Positions 47,481-61,456 of a stretch of 64,000 nt of DNA are shown here, piece by piece (position 1 is the first letter of the stretch; the number at the start of each line of letters is the position of its first letter). A model generated the notes under the pieces. That model ran no database searches, was not told the origin of the DNA, and saw only the letters and a list, made by a program, of their open reading frames with translations. This DNA comes from Nomia melanderi. Its lineage: Eukaryota > Arthropoda > Insecta > Hymenoptera > Halictidae. The position numbers were made by a program, and so were the translations under genes. The DNA lies in NCBI RefSeq assembly GCF_051020985.1, contig NC_135000.1, positions 23,590,784-23,654,783 of the forward strand, written 5' to 3'.

Positions 47481-49707
47481 CCCCTGGTTTTTTATACATT
47501 GAACTTCAGAGTTCGTAGGATAGTTTTCTTGGGATCTCAGTGTTAATTTCAAGCTTGACTATCATCAATGTCGAAAATCCGGGATTTACGCGATGCTATA
47601 TTTCACTTTCGTCGCTGATTTCTGTTGAACCCTTTTATTCGTCACGTCGGACATTAGTAATTACAATTATCAGAATATCGCCGTTGCGTCTGGGAGTTCG
47701 CGGTAAATTCGATGTCGGCTTCATTACGGTGCAGGGGAACTCTTCAAAAGGATTTAAATTCAGGGTCGCCTTAAATCAAGGAGTACTCTGGACAAATCAG
47801 ATCGTCGTTTGCGTCATTCTCGCCCGGGCGTCGTCGGCGACGCCGCCATCGTCGTCGTTCTCCTCGGTTCCGTCCCTCCGTTTATGCGTCGACGAGGAGT
47901 AGGCTTGACATTAATAGTCTCGCGGCGGATAAGCCGTTTTTGAAATGACGTTCGAAGGGAATAATACATGGAGGGTCACTTCTCGGGCTCGTCTCCGACC
48001 CCTGCGAACGGACGTCCCTTTTCAAATAACGCATTTCAAGTCCTTTCCTTTTCGGCAAAGTGGAGGACCCTTCAGCGAGACTTCCACCCTTACGGAGTGT
48101 CTCGCACTCTACTGTAAATCTATTGGGACGTGTATATATATAGATATACCTCGATTCGCCATAGTCGATCCTTGAGAAATACGATAGTACCGAAGCTTCG
48201 TATATGCCGTTAAACGTTAAATCTGTAACCCATTCCGAATTCCAGTAGACATTTAACTCTAGAGAAACGATCCGATTTAATGTTGGTACGAGTAATTAAT
48301 TTCAGCTTAAAAGAACTTCATGCTTTCAGTACCAAAACATAATTTATATTCCCGTTTGTATTACGAAATTAGTTTACCACAAATTTCATGACGCAACAAA
48401 GACATCGATAGTATGAGAATTATTATATCAGGTTATTTGTAAGAGAGTAGAATATCTCGTAAATTCTTATGAATATTAATTTTCACAATGAAAACCTCTT
48501 GAACAAGAGAAGTTCATAAAAGATTGTCCGTTAATCAGAAACATGATTGAAAGACTTCATTTGAATGAAAATTTTAATTAGAACCTTCGCAAAGGCTGCA
48601 TTGATCGACGGTGTTCCTTTACGTTGGAATAACATTATTGGGTTATATGCATTTTTCACGTGAAATCGGTTAACGCGTTTAGGCATTCTCTTTGGAACCT
48701 TTGCCTCGTATATTTTAAACAAGCTTTTTTTCTCGCGTGTACAACGGCCGTTGGAAATAGGTAGTTACCTCGTGCAGAAATATCGAGACGCGCACGTGTC
48801 GGTTCTTCTCTTCTGGATCGCCTACACTCTCGACAACCCTTCCGTTGCACCACTTCCCTGTCACTCTCGGTCCCGTCTACCCATTCTCGACTTTGCCTCC
48901 GTTAATTGCCTCAATTAAATCTTTGTTACAAGCAATTTGAGCCCGACGATTTTTGGAGGGAAGGGTGAGGGTGCTTCCGATACGGGGAGGCGATATAAGA
49001 GTTGTCTTCGTGGGACAGGTCGGTATTTGTGGAATTAAAGGGTGACCCATGGCAACGTTACGAACACTTCTATGAAGCCAGTACACTGAAACTGGTACTA
49101 ATTTATCTTTTCTATACATTACACCAAGGAATGCTGCTACATATAAATAATAAGCAATTAACTTATGTCTAAACATGAAACGTTAAAACCACTTCCTCTG
49201 TATATACTTATCATTGCAATTATCTAAATAACAAGGTAATTTCTGATTCTTAATAAACAACCGTATCGAGCACAATAGCGAAGAAAATCATTCGACTCGA
49301 TGCTGAAGATTAACAAAGATTTCATGCGTTTTCGATAATTGTTTGAGTAGGAGCTTTAACCGTTATCGATCATAATTGTTATCGAGAATTCGGTTGCGTG
49401 TTCGCGTCACTGTCGTCGCGTCGCATCGCATCGTCGAAAACAAATTCCTGTCCGTTGTAGTTGGACGAACGGAGGCAAAAACCAGACGCGGCGCGTTCAT
49501 TTCCACGGGACGAAATTTATGCCGGGCCAGGAAATAGCGTTCGTTTCCACGTCGATCTATCTTTCGTGGCTGGCGGCCACTTTCATCGTGTTTCGATCAA
49601 TCATACCCGTTTACAAATAATGATGTTTAGCCCGGGTAACAAAGCAGAAACCGCGCAGGGGCATTGAATTACACTCGGAACAGAGCCGTGAACGTGTAAT
49701 GACACGA
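47481..49707. other. Mixed non-coding stretch
   Basis: The plus frame at 47540-47902 (120 codons) and the minus frame at 48877-49176 (99 codons, hydrophobic near its start) have no recognisable domain. 48180-48740 and 49180-49400 are AT-rich. No RNA gene seen. Confidence 0.4.
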
Positions 49708-49725
49708 GGCGCGGCCGGCCGCGCC
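49708..49725. repeat. Perfect 18-bp GC palindrome
   Basis: GGCGCGGCCGGCCGCGCC is its own reverse complement. It is the second perfect 18-bp palindrome in the window and shares no sequence with the one at 9008. Confidence 0.85.
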
Positions 49726-52700
49726 GCGCAGCACCGCCACGCCGGAGTAAATTATTTCGCAATGCGGCGGACGCGTTGTTTTATACGCCGTGGTATTTTC
49801 AAATCGAATTTCTCTTTGGGCGTTTGTGTCGTCGGTTACGATAACGTGATTACGATACGGGAAGGCTCGACACCCACGCCGAACCGTTGTTTTTCAATGC
49901 TCCGCGCGGCACCGCCATACAAGTAAATGATAATTTTCATCCGCATCTGTTAATTGAATTAATGTAAACGCGTCAATCGAATGTTCGTCACTGTCGTTAT
50001 TTAAACTCAACGCGTGTCATGCCCGATAAAATAACCGGGCAATTTCGTTCGTCGAATTGTTTGGACAAACGGTATTACACTGTATTAGGTATCATCATTC
50101 CGCCTGTGAAATGATGTCCGCGCAAGGTATCCGCGAAATGGGAAATGCAGCTGGTGACGACTACACGAAATGGAAGGTGGGTTGTATTCAATTGTTTCGT
50201 TACACCTGTTCTGTAAATTGAAATTGTAAAGGGGGACTTCTCCTATTCATGGGAAATCGATCGCAATTACAAATTCACGTTTATGAAGTTCAGGTTTTTA
50301 TTGGAGGTGATCAATTTTCAGAATATAATATGGCAAGCGAAATTTCGCTGGTATTTCAAAAGAGATGCATAATAAAGTATTCGTATTCGTATAAATCATT
50401 TCGATCTGGGCTTGTAATGCAATGGTAATGTAGAATTATTGTATGTTCTCAATAGGATTAAATGAATATTCGTAAAAATTACTGTTTTGATCGATGAAAT
50501 GTCAGTTTCTACACATAATCTCGGGTCAAATAAATGAAACTAAGTGGAGGCAGAATAATGTACAGACGTATGTTTAAAGAATTTTATAATAATATATTTC
50601 TTCTGCGACGATCGTATTCACTGGAATCAAATAAATCACGCCTTGGGAGATTAAATTAGCTTCACCCGTTAATTGCCAGGTCTGTTTGCACCACGACGGA
50701 ACTCATTACGTAGCTGGGAGCATTCCCGTTCCTGGTTGCTGTGTCATGCAGCTTGTTGGACTGTTGCCTCTCGTAGAATGCAACGTGCCGGCTCTCTATG
50801 TTTTCATAATACTATTAATTATCAATTATGATAAACGTTTATCCGCGATGCGCGGCCACGGTTGAGTGAAAGACGCCGAGTGCTGCATCGCCCGGCGTTT
50901 TTTTTTATTTCTCATCACGGTTGGTCCCCGAAGCGCTGTCTATCACGCCAAGCGACGTGGTTCACTGCGTAAACTCATCACTCGTCTAATACAGCTCCGC
51001 GTATGTATATTTCATACGCATCTGCATAGAAATTTCCAGAACAGATGGACGCGTGTCTTCGCCGCGTTCCCTGAACTCTGAAAATCGAAATCTTAGTTTT
51101 ATTTAGAACTTGTTCCTTAAAGTCTTAATTAAACAAAATCAGTTATTTCCATTATCCTTATCATGTAATTATTTGTTTTAATATCCTTATCTATGTATAC
51201 AATATCTGTCATATAGTTTACAATAATTCTTCAGTTTTATTTTTCCCATTTTCCAATGTCTTTCCTAAGACAACAGCCTCACACAAGATATTATTCTGTA
51301 CTTCTCATTCTCATGGTTTCATTTCAAGCTTTCGTATGCCGTGAATGTTTCTGTACCCACAGTGCATCTACTTACATGCAGGAATTCAGAAAATCTTGCA
51401 ACATAAGAATTTTAATTAGGTTTGACGGTTACAAGGGAATCCCGAAGTAAAATCGATCGGAACAATCTACACATTCAAATCATCCCTGTAATCCCTCTTT
51501 ACAGGGCGAGGCCAATCTATGCAACATTTTCCGGCAATCGATTCCCAGCGTCTTTGCAAATTAGCCGGCGGGCTGCGGTGCGTCGCAGGAAGGCATGCTA
51601 ATTTTTCGCCCGACGAATGTTCGGATTCCGCTCACGTATTTCGCCGCGGTTGCGCACCGCTAACGAATTGAAAACTGGTAATTAAAGTTACTGTGACTTT
51701 TGATCGCGCGATTCCGAACGAAGCCGGGCCTTCCCGCCTGCCCCGGCTTGCATATTTCCTACTAACAGTCCTCGCGACCGACGGATCATCGGCCACGGAA
51801 TTGCCTTTCCTCGGATCCGTTCCGCTGTGTTACCCTCCTTCGTGAAACTCTTCATATTAATAGAAATCCGCCACGATCGAACGGGAACAGAAATGGAGCA
51901 GGTGAAAACGCGGTTTGGTTCGAACAAACGGAAGCAATCTTCAAAGTCACAGTTACACTTTATAGACGAATCACTTGTGACGGTGAAAGTTTTGAAAGAT
52001 CAGAAAGATTTCGAGTCGCGACAAGCTAACGATACAATATTCAGAAAGCGCATGATATACTTCGGTGGACAATATTGATCACACGGTCGAAATGCAGCCG
52101 CGGTAAAAGGCATCCGTGTGTTTGACCGGGTAAAAGGTGGTAGTTTGTAGGGTCATCGCGTGAGAAAAGTTTCGAGTTTACTTTGGCGAGCGGTGTCGTT
52201 ACGACCTTGATCGCACTCGGTTCGCAGCCTGCTACGGGGAAGACCTTGAATTGCAATGCCCGAGCTATCTCGCTGGAGGAAGAGGCTGAAAAACTTCTAA
52301 TTACCCGCGTGCACGCGGAACCGAGTTGCGGCTATATCTACGTGGAAACGCGGTTTCGCCGGTTTCTCATTAGCGCGCGATTATCCGTAAGGGTTCATTA
52401 AGCATTCCCGTACGTTCTGGTGGACGTTTCCGATTGTAAATTCGCGGGACGCGGCGATTCTCGGCTCCGCTAGAACCGTCTTGATTCCATGCAGAATGTA
52501 GCACTAATTGTGCACGGCCGGCATTGAGATATAGATATTAGGCCTGTAAATATTTCAGCCTCGCGCGAGAACGTCCGTACGCCTTTATGTTTATTGCTTA
52601 ATTGCGAGGAGGGAAGGAATTCAATCTGCTTCTTGCGAGTTACGCTTATGTTTTTCGGTGTCGCTCGTTTTCTTGCCCCGCGAAGCCGCGATCCACGGAC

Positions 52701-53455
52701 ACTTAAAAAGACTGAACTTGCTTTATTCCGTGCTGAATTATTCAGAACCCTACCTGGCTTGCTACCGCTGCAATGCGAATGTTACTCGCTAGCAAGGATT
52801 AAATGATATTCGTCCACGACTGTTATGGTGATATATTTATTAGATAACCTTCGCGCTTCTATACAAAGACCATTCTGCGAGGACTAATTTATCCGGATAA
52901 TTTCACTTGCAACGCGTGGAGCTATGGCTACTCGGGGCACGCTCAGTTCGACTAATTTAACTTTATTTAATGTCCCACTCTGATTACAAGTAAATTGTTG
53001 ATGATTTAGTTGTCTGCACGGTATAATTACACTAGCATTGCAGAGAACGAAAAGAAAATTCCAAGATGACACTGCTATTTACGGTTACGACGGCAACCAC
53101 CACCGTAACACAGTAGAAATTCCAAATTCTCTATTAACACATTAAAACTCTTGCTCTTTCAACGAGGAATCCGAACGATCGAAACTTACTGAAATTCTAA
53201 TTCCAAAAACAGCGTGTATTAGACTTCCAGTCTAACGAATGTAATCGATTTCTCAAACTCATTACCCTCGCTGTTTACGTTCGATCACAGCCGAGACGAA
53301 CGCGCCGTGGCACGTCGACCGCCTCGATCGCAAAAAGGGCTTCCACGTTGTTGCGGCAACAAGGAAAAAAGAAGGTTGACGGAAGCGTGTACAAGCGAAG
53401 TCCGGAGAAGATGAAGTAGCTCCACCCGAAGTCCGTGGCGAGGCGAAATAAAAAG
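49726..53455. other. Mostly AT-rich non-coding stretch
   Basis: Long AT-rich parts (about 50170-50680, 51080-51500, 52960-53270) alternate with moderately CpG-rich ones. Frames are all under 85 codons and none is recognisable. No RNA gene or repeat was recognised. Confidence 0.45.
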
Positions 53456-53790
53456 GCGCGAGGGTGGGGGGTTGGGGATAAGCGGCCGGCTAAATTGCCA
53501 GTGACGAGGGGAAATATCTAATTGATATCGCTAATTATTACTCGACAAAGCCGCGATCGGGGGCGTGGCCGCGTTTCTGGCTACCAGAGGTTGCGGCCCG
53601 GTAAAGCGTGGCCGCGTCAAATTGCCTGCGCGCGTACTGAAAGCCATACTTAAGGCCGCTCGCGCTCCGAAACACGACGAAATCGTGCAGGTGAGCGACT
53701 ATGGCCGGACGAAAGGGGGCCCGGGGGAACGTGTAAGTGGAAAAAGACAGGTTAGAAACGGGGGCGGTGGGATGAGCGGGGGCGGGGTAG
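53456..53790 (+). other. CpG- and G-rich block with G-quadruplex candidates
   Basis: G runs near 53464-53477 and at 53760-53787 fit four-run quadruplex patterns, the second with spacers of up to 6 nt. The 113-codon frame at 53565-53906 begins AAFLATRGCGPVKRG and becomes Gly/Arg rich across the G runs; I do not recognise it. CAGGTGAGC near 53688 is a strong donor match, so a first exon ending near 53689 is conceivable but unsupported otherwise. Confidence 0.3.
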
Positions 53791-53951
53791 GAACTCGGCG
53801 AAACCCGAAGAAAAGGCCTGCGGATCCGCTTTTGTACTCGCGCGGCGCATTAAAGGGTCACGTGTTCGAACCGGAACCTCGCCCTTTAAGTCTAATTGTT
53901 ACTTAGTTTTAATTGCTGCCGGCTGTGTTTTGCATAAGTGGTCTCGCGCGG

Positions 53952-54060
53952 TTCTCTCTCTCCCCCCCTCTCTCTCTCTCTCTCTCTGTCTCTCTTTCTC
54001 TATCCCTTTGATTCTCGTTTCCTCTTTCTCTGCTTCATTCCCTGTCCCCTTACTCCTCCG
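53952..54060 (+). repeat. C+T-rich tract with a (CT)10 core
   Basis: A pyrimidine tract with a C run at 53962-53968 and perfect CT dinucleotides at 53968-53987. It inflates the frame at 53930-54145 into Ser/Leu/Pro sequence. Confidence 0.85.
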
Positions 54061-57000
54061 CCCGTTTGTTTTTGCCACGACGGCCGCGAAGAAAGAGCAC
54101 CAAGAACCTGAATCTTCGCGCCTGCCTCGCGTGGACGTGGATTAAATTGAATTAATTTCGGCCACTCGTTCCGCGCCGCTCGGCCTCGGGGCCAAATAAT
54201 TAATTACCGTCTTACATGACGGCTGATAAGTAAATCTTTTTAAGTAGAGGATTTGCGTGCGATCGGGCGACGATTACGGGACTTATCGCTGCACCCCGGG
54301 CTATGCTGTGTGGTGGCCGGCGCGAAACGATGTACATTATTTTTTTGCGAAGATCCGCGAGATTCGCGTTTGTTCTTCTGCGGAAAGTCGTGGGAAGGGT
54401 TGAGCACAGAATTTCATGGGCTATTGTTGAGGTTGAAAGGAATTTATATGGCGAGCGGTACGAGAAAGTTGAGAATAAACAGTATCAGAAAAGTAAAAAT
54501 AAAATGAAATACTTATAATTTTTTATCATGTAACATATCCGTTGCGTGATGCTTTTCGCGAGATAAGGGCTTAAATATCCGTGGTTCGATCGTGATTGGT
54601 GCAATGCAAGCAAGTTCGATACGGGCATTATGATTGATAAATGCGCCCGATAGCGCATCGATCGGTTGGGGGTATTTATACCGAAAAGCGGCGAAAATAT
54701 CCTCCGAGGACATTAACTGGGTCGCAATGTTTGCTCCTCGGACTCGAAATGACAGACGACCTTCCGCAGAATAAATTTTTCATTTGCCCGCTGTTATTAC
54801 CCTCTTTCGTTTTCGAAATCATAAATATTCGCGAGCGTCCCGTCTGTTACTGTGAATTTGTACTTGCTCGCGGTGCTATCTGCTAATCGATAGATTTGAA
54901 AGTCATGGCGCGGCGGCCATTTGAATTTCAGATTCGAGATCGGGAGCAATATGACAACCTTAGTGGTAGTTTAGTCTCAAACGTTCCCTTAAGGTGCACG
55001 GCCGGGGACGGCGGGGCGAAAGGAGAGGACAAAGGAAGAGGGAAGAACCGGAGGACAAGCCGCGCGGAATGTTGTCGCAGATTAATATACTCTTTTTTTC
55101 GCGGACGACGAGCAAAAACAGGAACGATAGAACTCGTATATCATGCCATGGCTCTTATTAATGACTCCGAAAGTCCTTCCGTGATTAAGGTTAAAATTCG
55201 GTTTAATGGCGATCTGATGGTTTCACGTTCTCGCATTGATTACGTTGTTTAACGCGCGTCGATTCGATCTCCTGTAACGAAGAGGTAATTGATTATTAAA
55301 TATAATCGCGCGTGGATCGAAAGCCGGATTCGTGAAAATGGCCGGGCCGAGAGTATCGTTAAAATCAAGAAACGGGCTTTGATTAAGACCCGGTAGACCT
55401 AGATGGAAGGGGCGACGGGGTAAACGGGGACGGAGGTAGATTGAGCGCACAAAAGGAGGATTTTGCATGTCTGATTACTTACGGCAAAGAGTCTTTGTGA
55501 CTCGAAAGTTCCTCCGCTGAAAAACCATTGACGTTCCGGAATGGTTTTACCGGTCGATCGGCGAATCTCATTTCTTTTTTACCTTTTTTTATCTTCGTTT
55601 AAGAAAAAGAAAGGGGAAGACAATGGAATCGTCGAAGGCGATGCTCGTATATTATCTGTATGTACGTAAGTACCTATATCTCAACGAAAGTAATCACAGT
55701 TAGTGAGGTTTGTGATGCTTGCTTAATGAACCACAATTTATATACTACCTTGGCTCGCATGAATTTGCTACACGATATTGGATTCTGTTATCTCTCTCAA
55801 AAGACCACATGCAAAACGTGTGACGTACAGTCTTCCATTAGGACGCTCTAAGAAAATATCCTAATGTAGCCTTATCTCACTGACATCCAAAGAGGGGGGT
55901 TAATTTGAATAGTTCATTTAAACCACTTCTGCGACATGGCAGTCGTACCCGAAGAATGAAGCCCCACTTTTAGAGGATCGTTCCTTATACAAGAACCCTG
56001 CAAGTAGCAGTTTTTCGGAATAAGCTTCAATTAATTTCCGATTGTATGCGATCTCTTATCAACGTATCAATGCACGGATCCAGCTTTGACCAGGAACGAC
56101 CATGATATTGCATAAATAAGCCTTAAAACGATCCGAAATTCGGTCGGAGGTGTTACCGCTCGGTCGTGGAAAATACAGTTAGCGGTATAATATTGTACGT
56201 GCAATGAAATAATGCCGGCGTTAGCGGGGCGTAGAAACGCGGCACAGCCGCCTTTTTGCGTTCGGGGGGCTCGAGGGCAGGAGAACGAGATGATGCGAGG
56301 CGGCGCAGGGGAAGGGAACGAGAAAAAGGCGTCAGCCGTGAGAGGGCGCATCAGTGGGACCCATGAAATAATAATGGTATGTATAAAGTGTAATTTAGCT
56401 AAACGTATGCAGCGTTGTATTGAAGCTCGGCTTCGAACCCAGGGCTGTGCCTAGCTGTGCCGGTTTCGTGGCGCGCGACCGTGCCCTCCCACCGTCCGCC
56501 ATTACGATCATCGTTCGTGCTTTCGCGGCCCTTCCTGCACAATAATTCTAGCGAACAATGGACAGTTAGTAGGTGGTGCGGATTCTAACGAGATTAGTCG
56601 CCGCCGCGTAATTGAGCGATTGCTCGGCCGTACGCGAGGATAAGAGTGGCTATCCGCCGGCGTATCGGTCTGTCCCGGGCATCGGTTCACCTCCGCGCGA
56701 TACAGACCCGATACACCGGTCCTGGAAACAATAGACGCGACTGTATAATCCTATCATAAATTCTATTATCCTCCGTGACGCTATTTGTCACGCGCCTGGG
56801 GAAGAGGCGCTCGTTTCTTCTTCGACGGATTGCCACTGGCCTGATAACATCCTCCACTCCTGCATTTCTTCGACGTTGGTTATGAAATTTCTTTCTCGTT
56901 CGAATGCTTGGATTTCTAAATATTTAATTTTCTTTTTCTAAGTGACCAGATTTCTAGATCAGATTCCTTTTTCTTTTTTTGAACGATTAGACGACTAGAT

Positions 57001-57640
57001 TAGATCTCCTTTCTCACCCAATTTCAATACTCAATACAGTAACAACATTTTTTATAGCTTAAAATTATATTCAACATCCTCGAGCAGACAATTCTTGTTA
57101 AACTTTCACCTCTTTGCAGACTTTCCCTTCCGAATAATTCGAAGATCGATGTATTTATTCGCACAGCGAGAAGTCTAAGAATATTCCTCTCGTAGCCTTT
57201 AATCCCGGGATCGCTTCCCATGGAAACTGAATTTTTCGCTCGAAGGATTCATAGAAATCTGTCCTTGAACCGAGGGTAGTGCGTGTGACGGATGGAAACG
57301 AGGGCGCACGCGATTCGGAATTCACGCGGCGCGGTGCCCCGCGAGAAGTGACATTTTCGAGGGTCCGATGGGCCCATCCCTGAGTTATGCCACGAGATGG
57401 ATAGCCTGGGGCCCGCGGTGAGTAAATTACAAGGTAAGACGGAACGCCGACTGCCCCCCTGCCCCTCCGCCGGGGCGTTCTTCTTCTCGTTCGCGCTCCC
57501 TTCGCCGATCGCGGCATCCTCCTCGCTCCCGCCTCGATTCCGTGGAAGGGCACCTACTCTCCTGCCTCCATCGAGCCGACCGACCGGCGAGGGGCCTCCA
57601 CGGCCCCGAACATCCCACGAGCATCCGACACTTTGGGCCC
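54061..57640. other. Mixed non-coding stretch
   Basis: 54240-55260 has short frames with no domain. A GGCGGCCATTTG word near 54913 resembles the YY1-like motifs at 45.5 and 46.4 kb but lacks the shared flank. 55600-56060 is CpG-poor and AT-rich. 57150-57650 is CpG-rich with opposed frames of 132-134 codons that I do not recognise. No RNA gene was seen; a T-arm-like word near 56428 does not fold as a tRNA. Confidence 0.4.
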
Positions 57641-57689
57641 TGCTATGATACACCTTTGGCGTGGCTACCGTACTGCGAGATACTGGCTG

Positions 57690-58100
57690 CCTTCTTTCCT
57701 CATCCTTTCACCTCTCCTCACCCTCCTTCCTTTCCGCCCCGTCTCTTCCTTCTGCATTCTACCTTCCTCATCGTATCAATTTTTTCTGCCTTTTCTCTTT
57801 TTTTTTCTTCGGCTTTTATTATCCCCCTTCTCCGCCGGACTCTCTCTTTCTCGCTCATTCCCTCCGTCTCTCTCCGTACCCTCGTTCTTTTCTCTTTTTC
57901 CGACTGTCTGTCTCTTCTTGTCTCTCCTTTCACCTTCTTTTATCGTCTCCTTCCCTCTCTCTTTGTCTCTTTTCCTCTCGTTGCCATTTGCTCCATTTTT
58001 TCGCCGTTCCCATCGTTTAAATCTCTCGATCCTTCGACCCGCTCCCTTTTTCTAATTCGTCCTCCCGCTTTTTCTCCCTCTTCCTCCCGCCGGGGGGATT
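57690..58100 (+). repeat. Long C+T-rich tract
   Basis: About 400 bp of the plus strand is dominated by pyrimidines without a single repeat unit, mostly CTTT, TCCC and CTCT words. All three plus frames stay open for 119-224 codons and read as Ser/Leu/Phe/Pro. This is degenerate simple sequence. Confidence 0.8.
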
Positions 58101-61100
58101 CTATTATCGTTATCGTCCGACAGGAGATACCGTTTTTATCTTCGAACCGCGATACCCGTAATGGAGTCGCGATCACGAAATTGCATTTTAAGTGGTACAA
58201 CCGGATAAATCGTTAATTTCGTTATCAGGGGGAATCGGGGACGAGTCCGGAATCTATATTTTGATAATTGTTTTTGTCCGTTGAAGAATCGACTACGGCG
58301 CAGTCGATCTGAGGTTTCCGTTTTCCTTTTTTATCGAGACGTAATCGGATTCAGAAGCGAGCGGCTGATTACGGTCAGCACCGATTCCATCCGATCAACG
58401 TGCTCTTTAATCTTCATCCTCTATAATCTTCCTATTCCCGTGTGTCCTCGCGATTAGAAAATTCTCCGTTAATTCAGTTTCACCTGAAGCGGAGCAGCTG
58501 ATTTCGTTAACCCTACCGTGACTCACAATGAATATTATCTCTTAGTGTTTCTCTGAACGGTGGGTCGCGAACAGAAGCCGAAGTCTAGCGTGAAAGTCGA
58601 AATTCCGCGAGACGATCGAGCGCCGAGTCTGAAGGCGGGCTCGCGCGCGGCGCGCTCGGATGCGTACGTAGAAACTGCGACAATGCAAATCTCGTTTCTG
58701 GCACGTAGTCGAGTGGCGTAAAGGGCTTACCTCGGCGACGCGGTTGACTGGTGCGAATGCAATTAACCCTTAACTGGTAATGTGAAATTTTGATGCAGTT
58801 GCGTATAATTTGGTTAATTAAGAAACTCGTTTATTTATAGAGCGGGGAAAACGGGGCCAGGCGACGCGACGGGGTCGGCTGCCGCTCACGGTTGTTCCGG
58901 GTCGGATCTCGAGCGCGGCGTTGTTCTATTTTATTTCACCGCTCGATTATTCGGCGTGCACACAAATGGTACCGCTGCGGCAACTTTTTTATCGTATCGG
59001 TCGCGGCCGATCGGCAGATGAGAAAGTTAATAGATTCGCCCCGATGCGCGCATGTAGGATTTGGATGAACTTTTAATAACCGCTGATAATGAATTTTCAA
59101 TTGGCTTATAAAAAGAGAGTTCGACAATTTGCGTACGGTCGATTGAAACATTGTTCCCCGGTATGCCGCTGAATTATTCCCCACGTAGGCGCCGGTTTTT
59201 CCCATTAATCCGTGAACGGAGGAAACTTACGATTCTTACGCGCGCCTCGTTTCTAGCTGCTTTTTTTTGTCCATTATCGGCACGATATACACACGATAGA
59301 CAGATCGAATAAGCTGAAAAACAGAATCGATTCCGACTCGGTCCGTTAAAAGTGTACTGGGATTAAACTGCGTCGGGTAATTTTTGATTGCGCTCGCAAA
59401 CACGGCCGCGTAACGCGTTTCCGATTGGACCGTTGCTCAAGCCGAATATCGAACCGATATCGAGAGACGACCGTTCGGAGGTCCGTGAAAAAATCGTCGA
59501 ATAATTAATGACCGTCCCGAGCCGATTTTGACAACATATGCGACCACTGCCATCCGAGGCAAATCCGCGGCGACACATGCGTGGAAAATCGTGTGCACCG
59601 CTCGCTCGGGGGACGCGTGACATCTGTCCGCACTTTGCCCGGTTCTAACGCCAGCGTTACACGATTCGACAACGTTATGGCCGATGTCTTTATATCGCCC
59701 ACCCCATGGACATTGTTACGCTTAAAGTTATGAAGTTGTCGACTCATCGATGAACGGCATTCTTCCGATGTCCCGCATTGGAATAACGATTAGAATCTCG
59801 AGCCATTTCGCGGGTCCATCGTGTTTTCGTTGGACCGTTTCTAATTCGATGAAATTGAAAGAAGAAATCTAAACTTACGCTCGTGACCAAGGCAACCACT
59901 CAAGTGTATGTTTCTGCTTGTAAAGCTCTATAACTTAGGAATCAAAGTGTAAAGGAATCTTATCAGATCTTTTTATTTCTGTTACTCGAAAGCAGCGTAA
60001 TAGAGATTAATAGGCGGATTAATAGGCTTCCGATAGATAAAGTGTTAATATTCTATAGAAGAAAGAGGTTGAGCTCAATTCTCTCAGCATCGAAGATGTT
60101 TTCTTCGATATCGAAACGATAGGGGCGAGAAGCCGCGTGTGCGGAATTAACGACGGCAGAGGCCGTTTCAAAATCGCCGCGAATGATTCATAAACCCGCG
60201 GCGATCTTCAGCGTCGGTGCGAACCGGGCGAGAGCTATCGGAATTTGTGACCTTCGGCGGTGCGAGGTGCAGCCTGTAATGCGGCGTGCTCGCGCCCACT
60301 TGTGGGCGTCGGAGTACGTGGCCGTCCGTGTCGGTGAAGTTTGAGCAAATAAATTCATTCGTACTCCGATACACGTACCCGGTAATACGAGCCTGGATTA
60401 TTTTAAGCGGTCTAATGTATATTTGACATGTCGGTGTTCGCGCCGTTTCCCTTCGTTACCCATCGAATTGACCGAAACGCGCGCGAATCGAAACGTTGTC
60501 GCTCGTTGTAGAATCATCCGCACGTTTCGCTGAACTCGAACGCAAAAGCGACTGCTCCCGTTTAAATTGCGCGTGCTGTCTCTCGCCGGCAACGTTTCTC
60601 GCGTGTTTTCTCTTCCGCCGTTCGCTCGGGAGCAGCATTCGCACTTGTCCGAAATGGCAAATAATTTCCTGCGCGCGACCGTGAGGAATGGCCGGGCGAC
60701 CGGCTCATTAGCCTTCCTCTTTATTCATTCCCAAACGATTTCCCGTGTTGTCCCCCGGAACGGAAACGGTTTTCGGCGAGCACTCTTATCGCGGTTCCTT
60801 CCTTTCCTCGTAAACCAACCGCGGCGTCGAGGGACGCGCTCCGATGAGCTGGCGCCTCCAGCTTTTCGGGGTAGATGAGATTCTAAACCATGGAAAAATG
60901 CACGGAAGATTGCCTGTGTTCACAATCTTGGCTCGTACGAATTCTACGTGGCCAGTAAAACGATCGCAGTACAAAACTTTACGAATATTTGGTATCGTTC
61001 TTTGTTTTCTTTGTAATTCACCGTAACCGCTCACGCAAGGAAAGCAATTTTATCTATCAGATTCTTCAGATGTATACAAATTTCGATTTTAATAGGATTT

Positions 61101-61420
61101 CCTAATCTTTTATGTTCTTTCCTTACACACTATACAGATTGTGTATTCAATCCTCCCGAAGTTGTGTTCAGCCGATCAACAGATGAATCGGACACCGGCC
61201 TCCGAGTTCTCGAACAATGTTGTACTTTCTTTCCAATCTTCGCTGATATTTTCGTAAGCCGTACAATGCACAACGCGGGGAATCCACGAAATTCCAATAA
61301 AGTCTCTTCGGAGAATATTTACACAGCGTTCTGAGAAAGTGTTGATCCTCGAGACGATTTGCATTACACGAAAGCAGGTTGTTCCTCAGACATTTTTTTC
61401 TCGGAAGCCGTGAAGAAATG
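58101..61420. other. Mixed non-coding stretch
   Basis: Frames up to 103 codons (60567-60878) have no recognisable domain. 58600-58680 is CpG-rich. GATTAATAGGC is repeated in tandem at 60005-60027. 59880-60100 and 61030-61330 are AT-rich. No gene or RNA seen. Confidence 0.4.
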
Positions 61421-61421
61421 T

Positions 61422-61456
61422 CGAGAGAGTGAGAGAGTGAGAGAGAGAGGGGCGGG
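61422..61456 (+). repeat. GA-rich microsatellite
   Basis: Interrupted GA repeat (GAGAGAGTGAGAGAGTGAGAG) ending in GGGGCGGG. Simple sequence. Confidence 0.85.

Noticed and set aside
56420..56445. Minus-strand tRNA T-arm-like word (GGGTTCGAAGCC)
   Set aside because: The T-stem fails at an internal pair and no D-arm or anticodon arm could be placed.
57542..58216. 224-codon plus frame
   Set aside because: It spans the long pyrimidine tract; all three plus frames are open and low in complexity.
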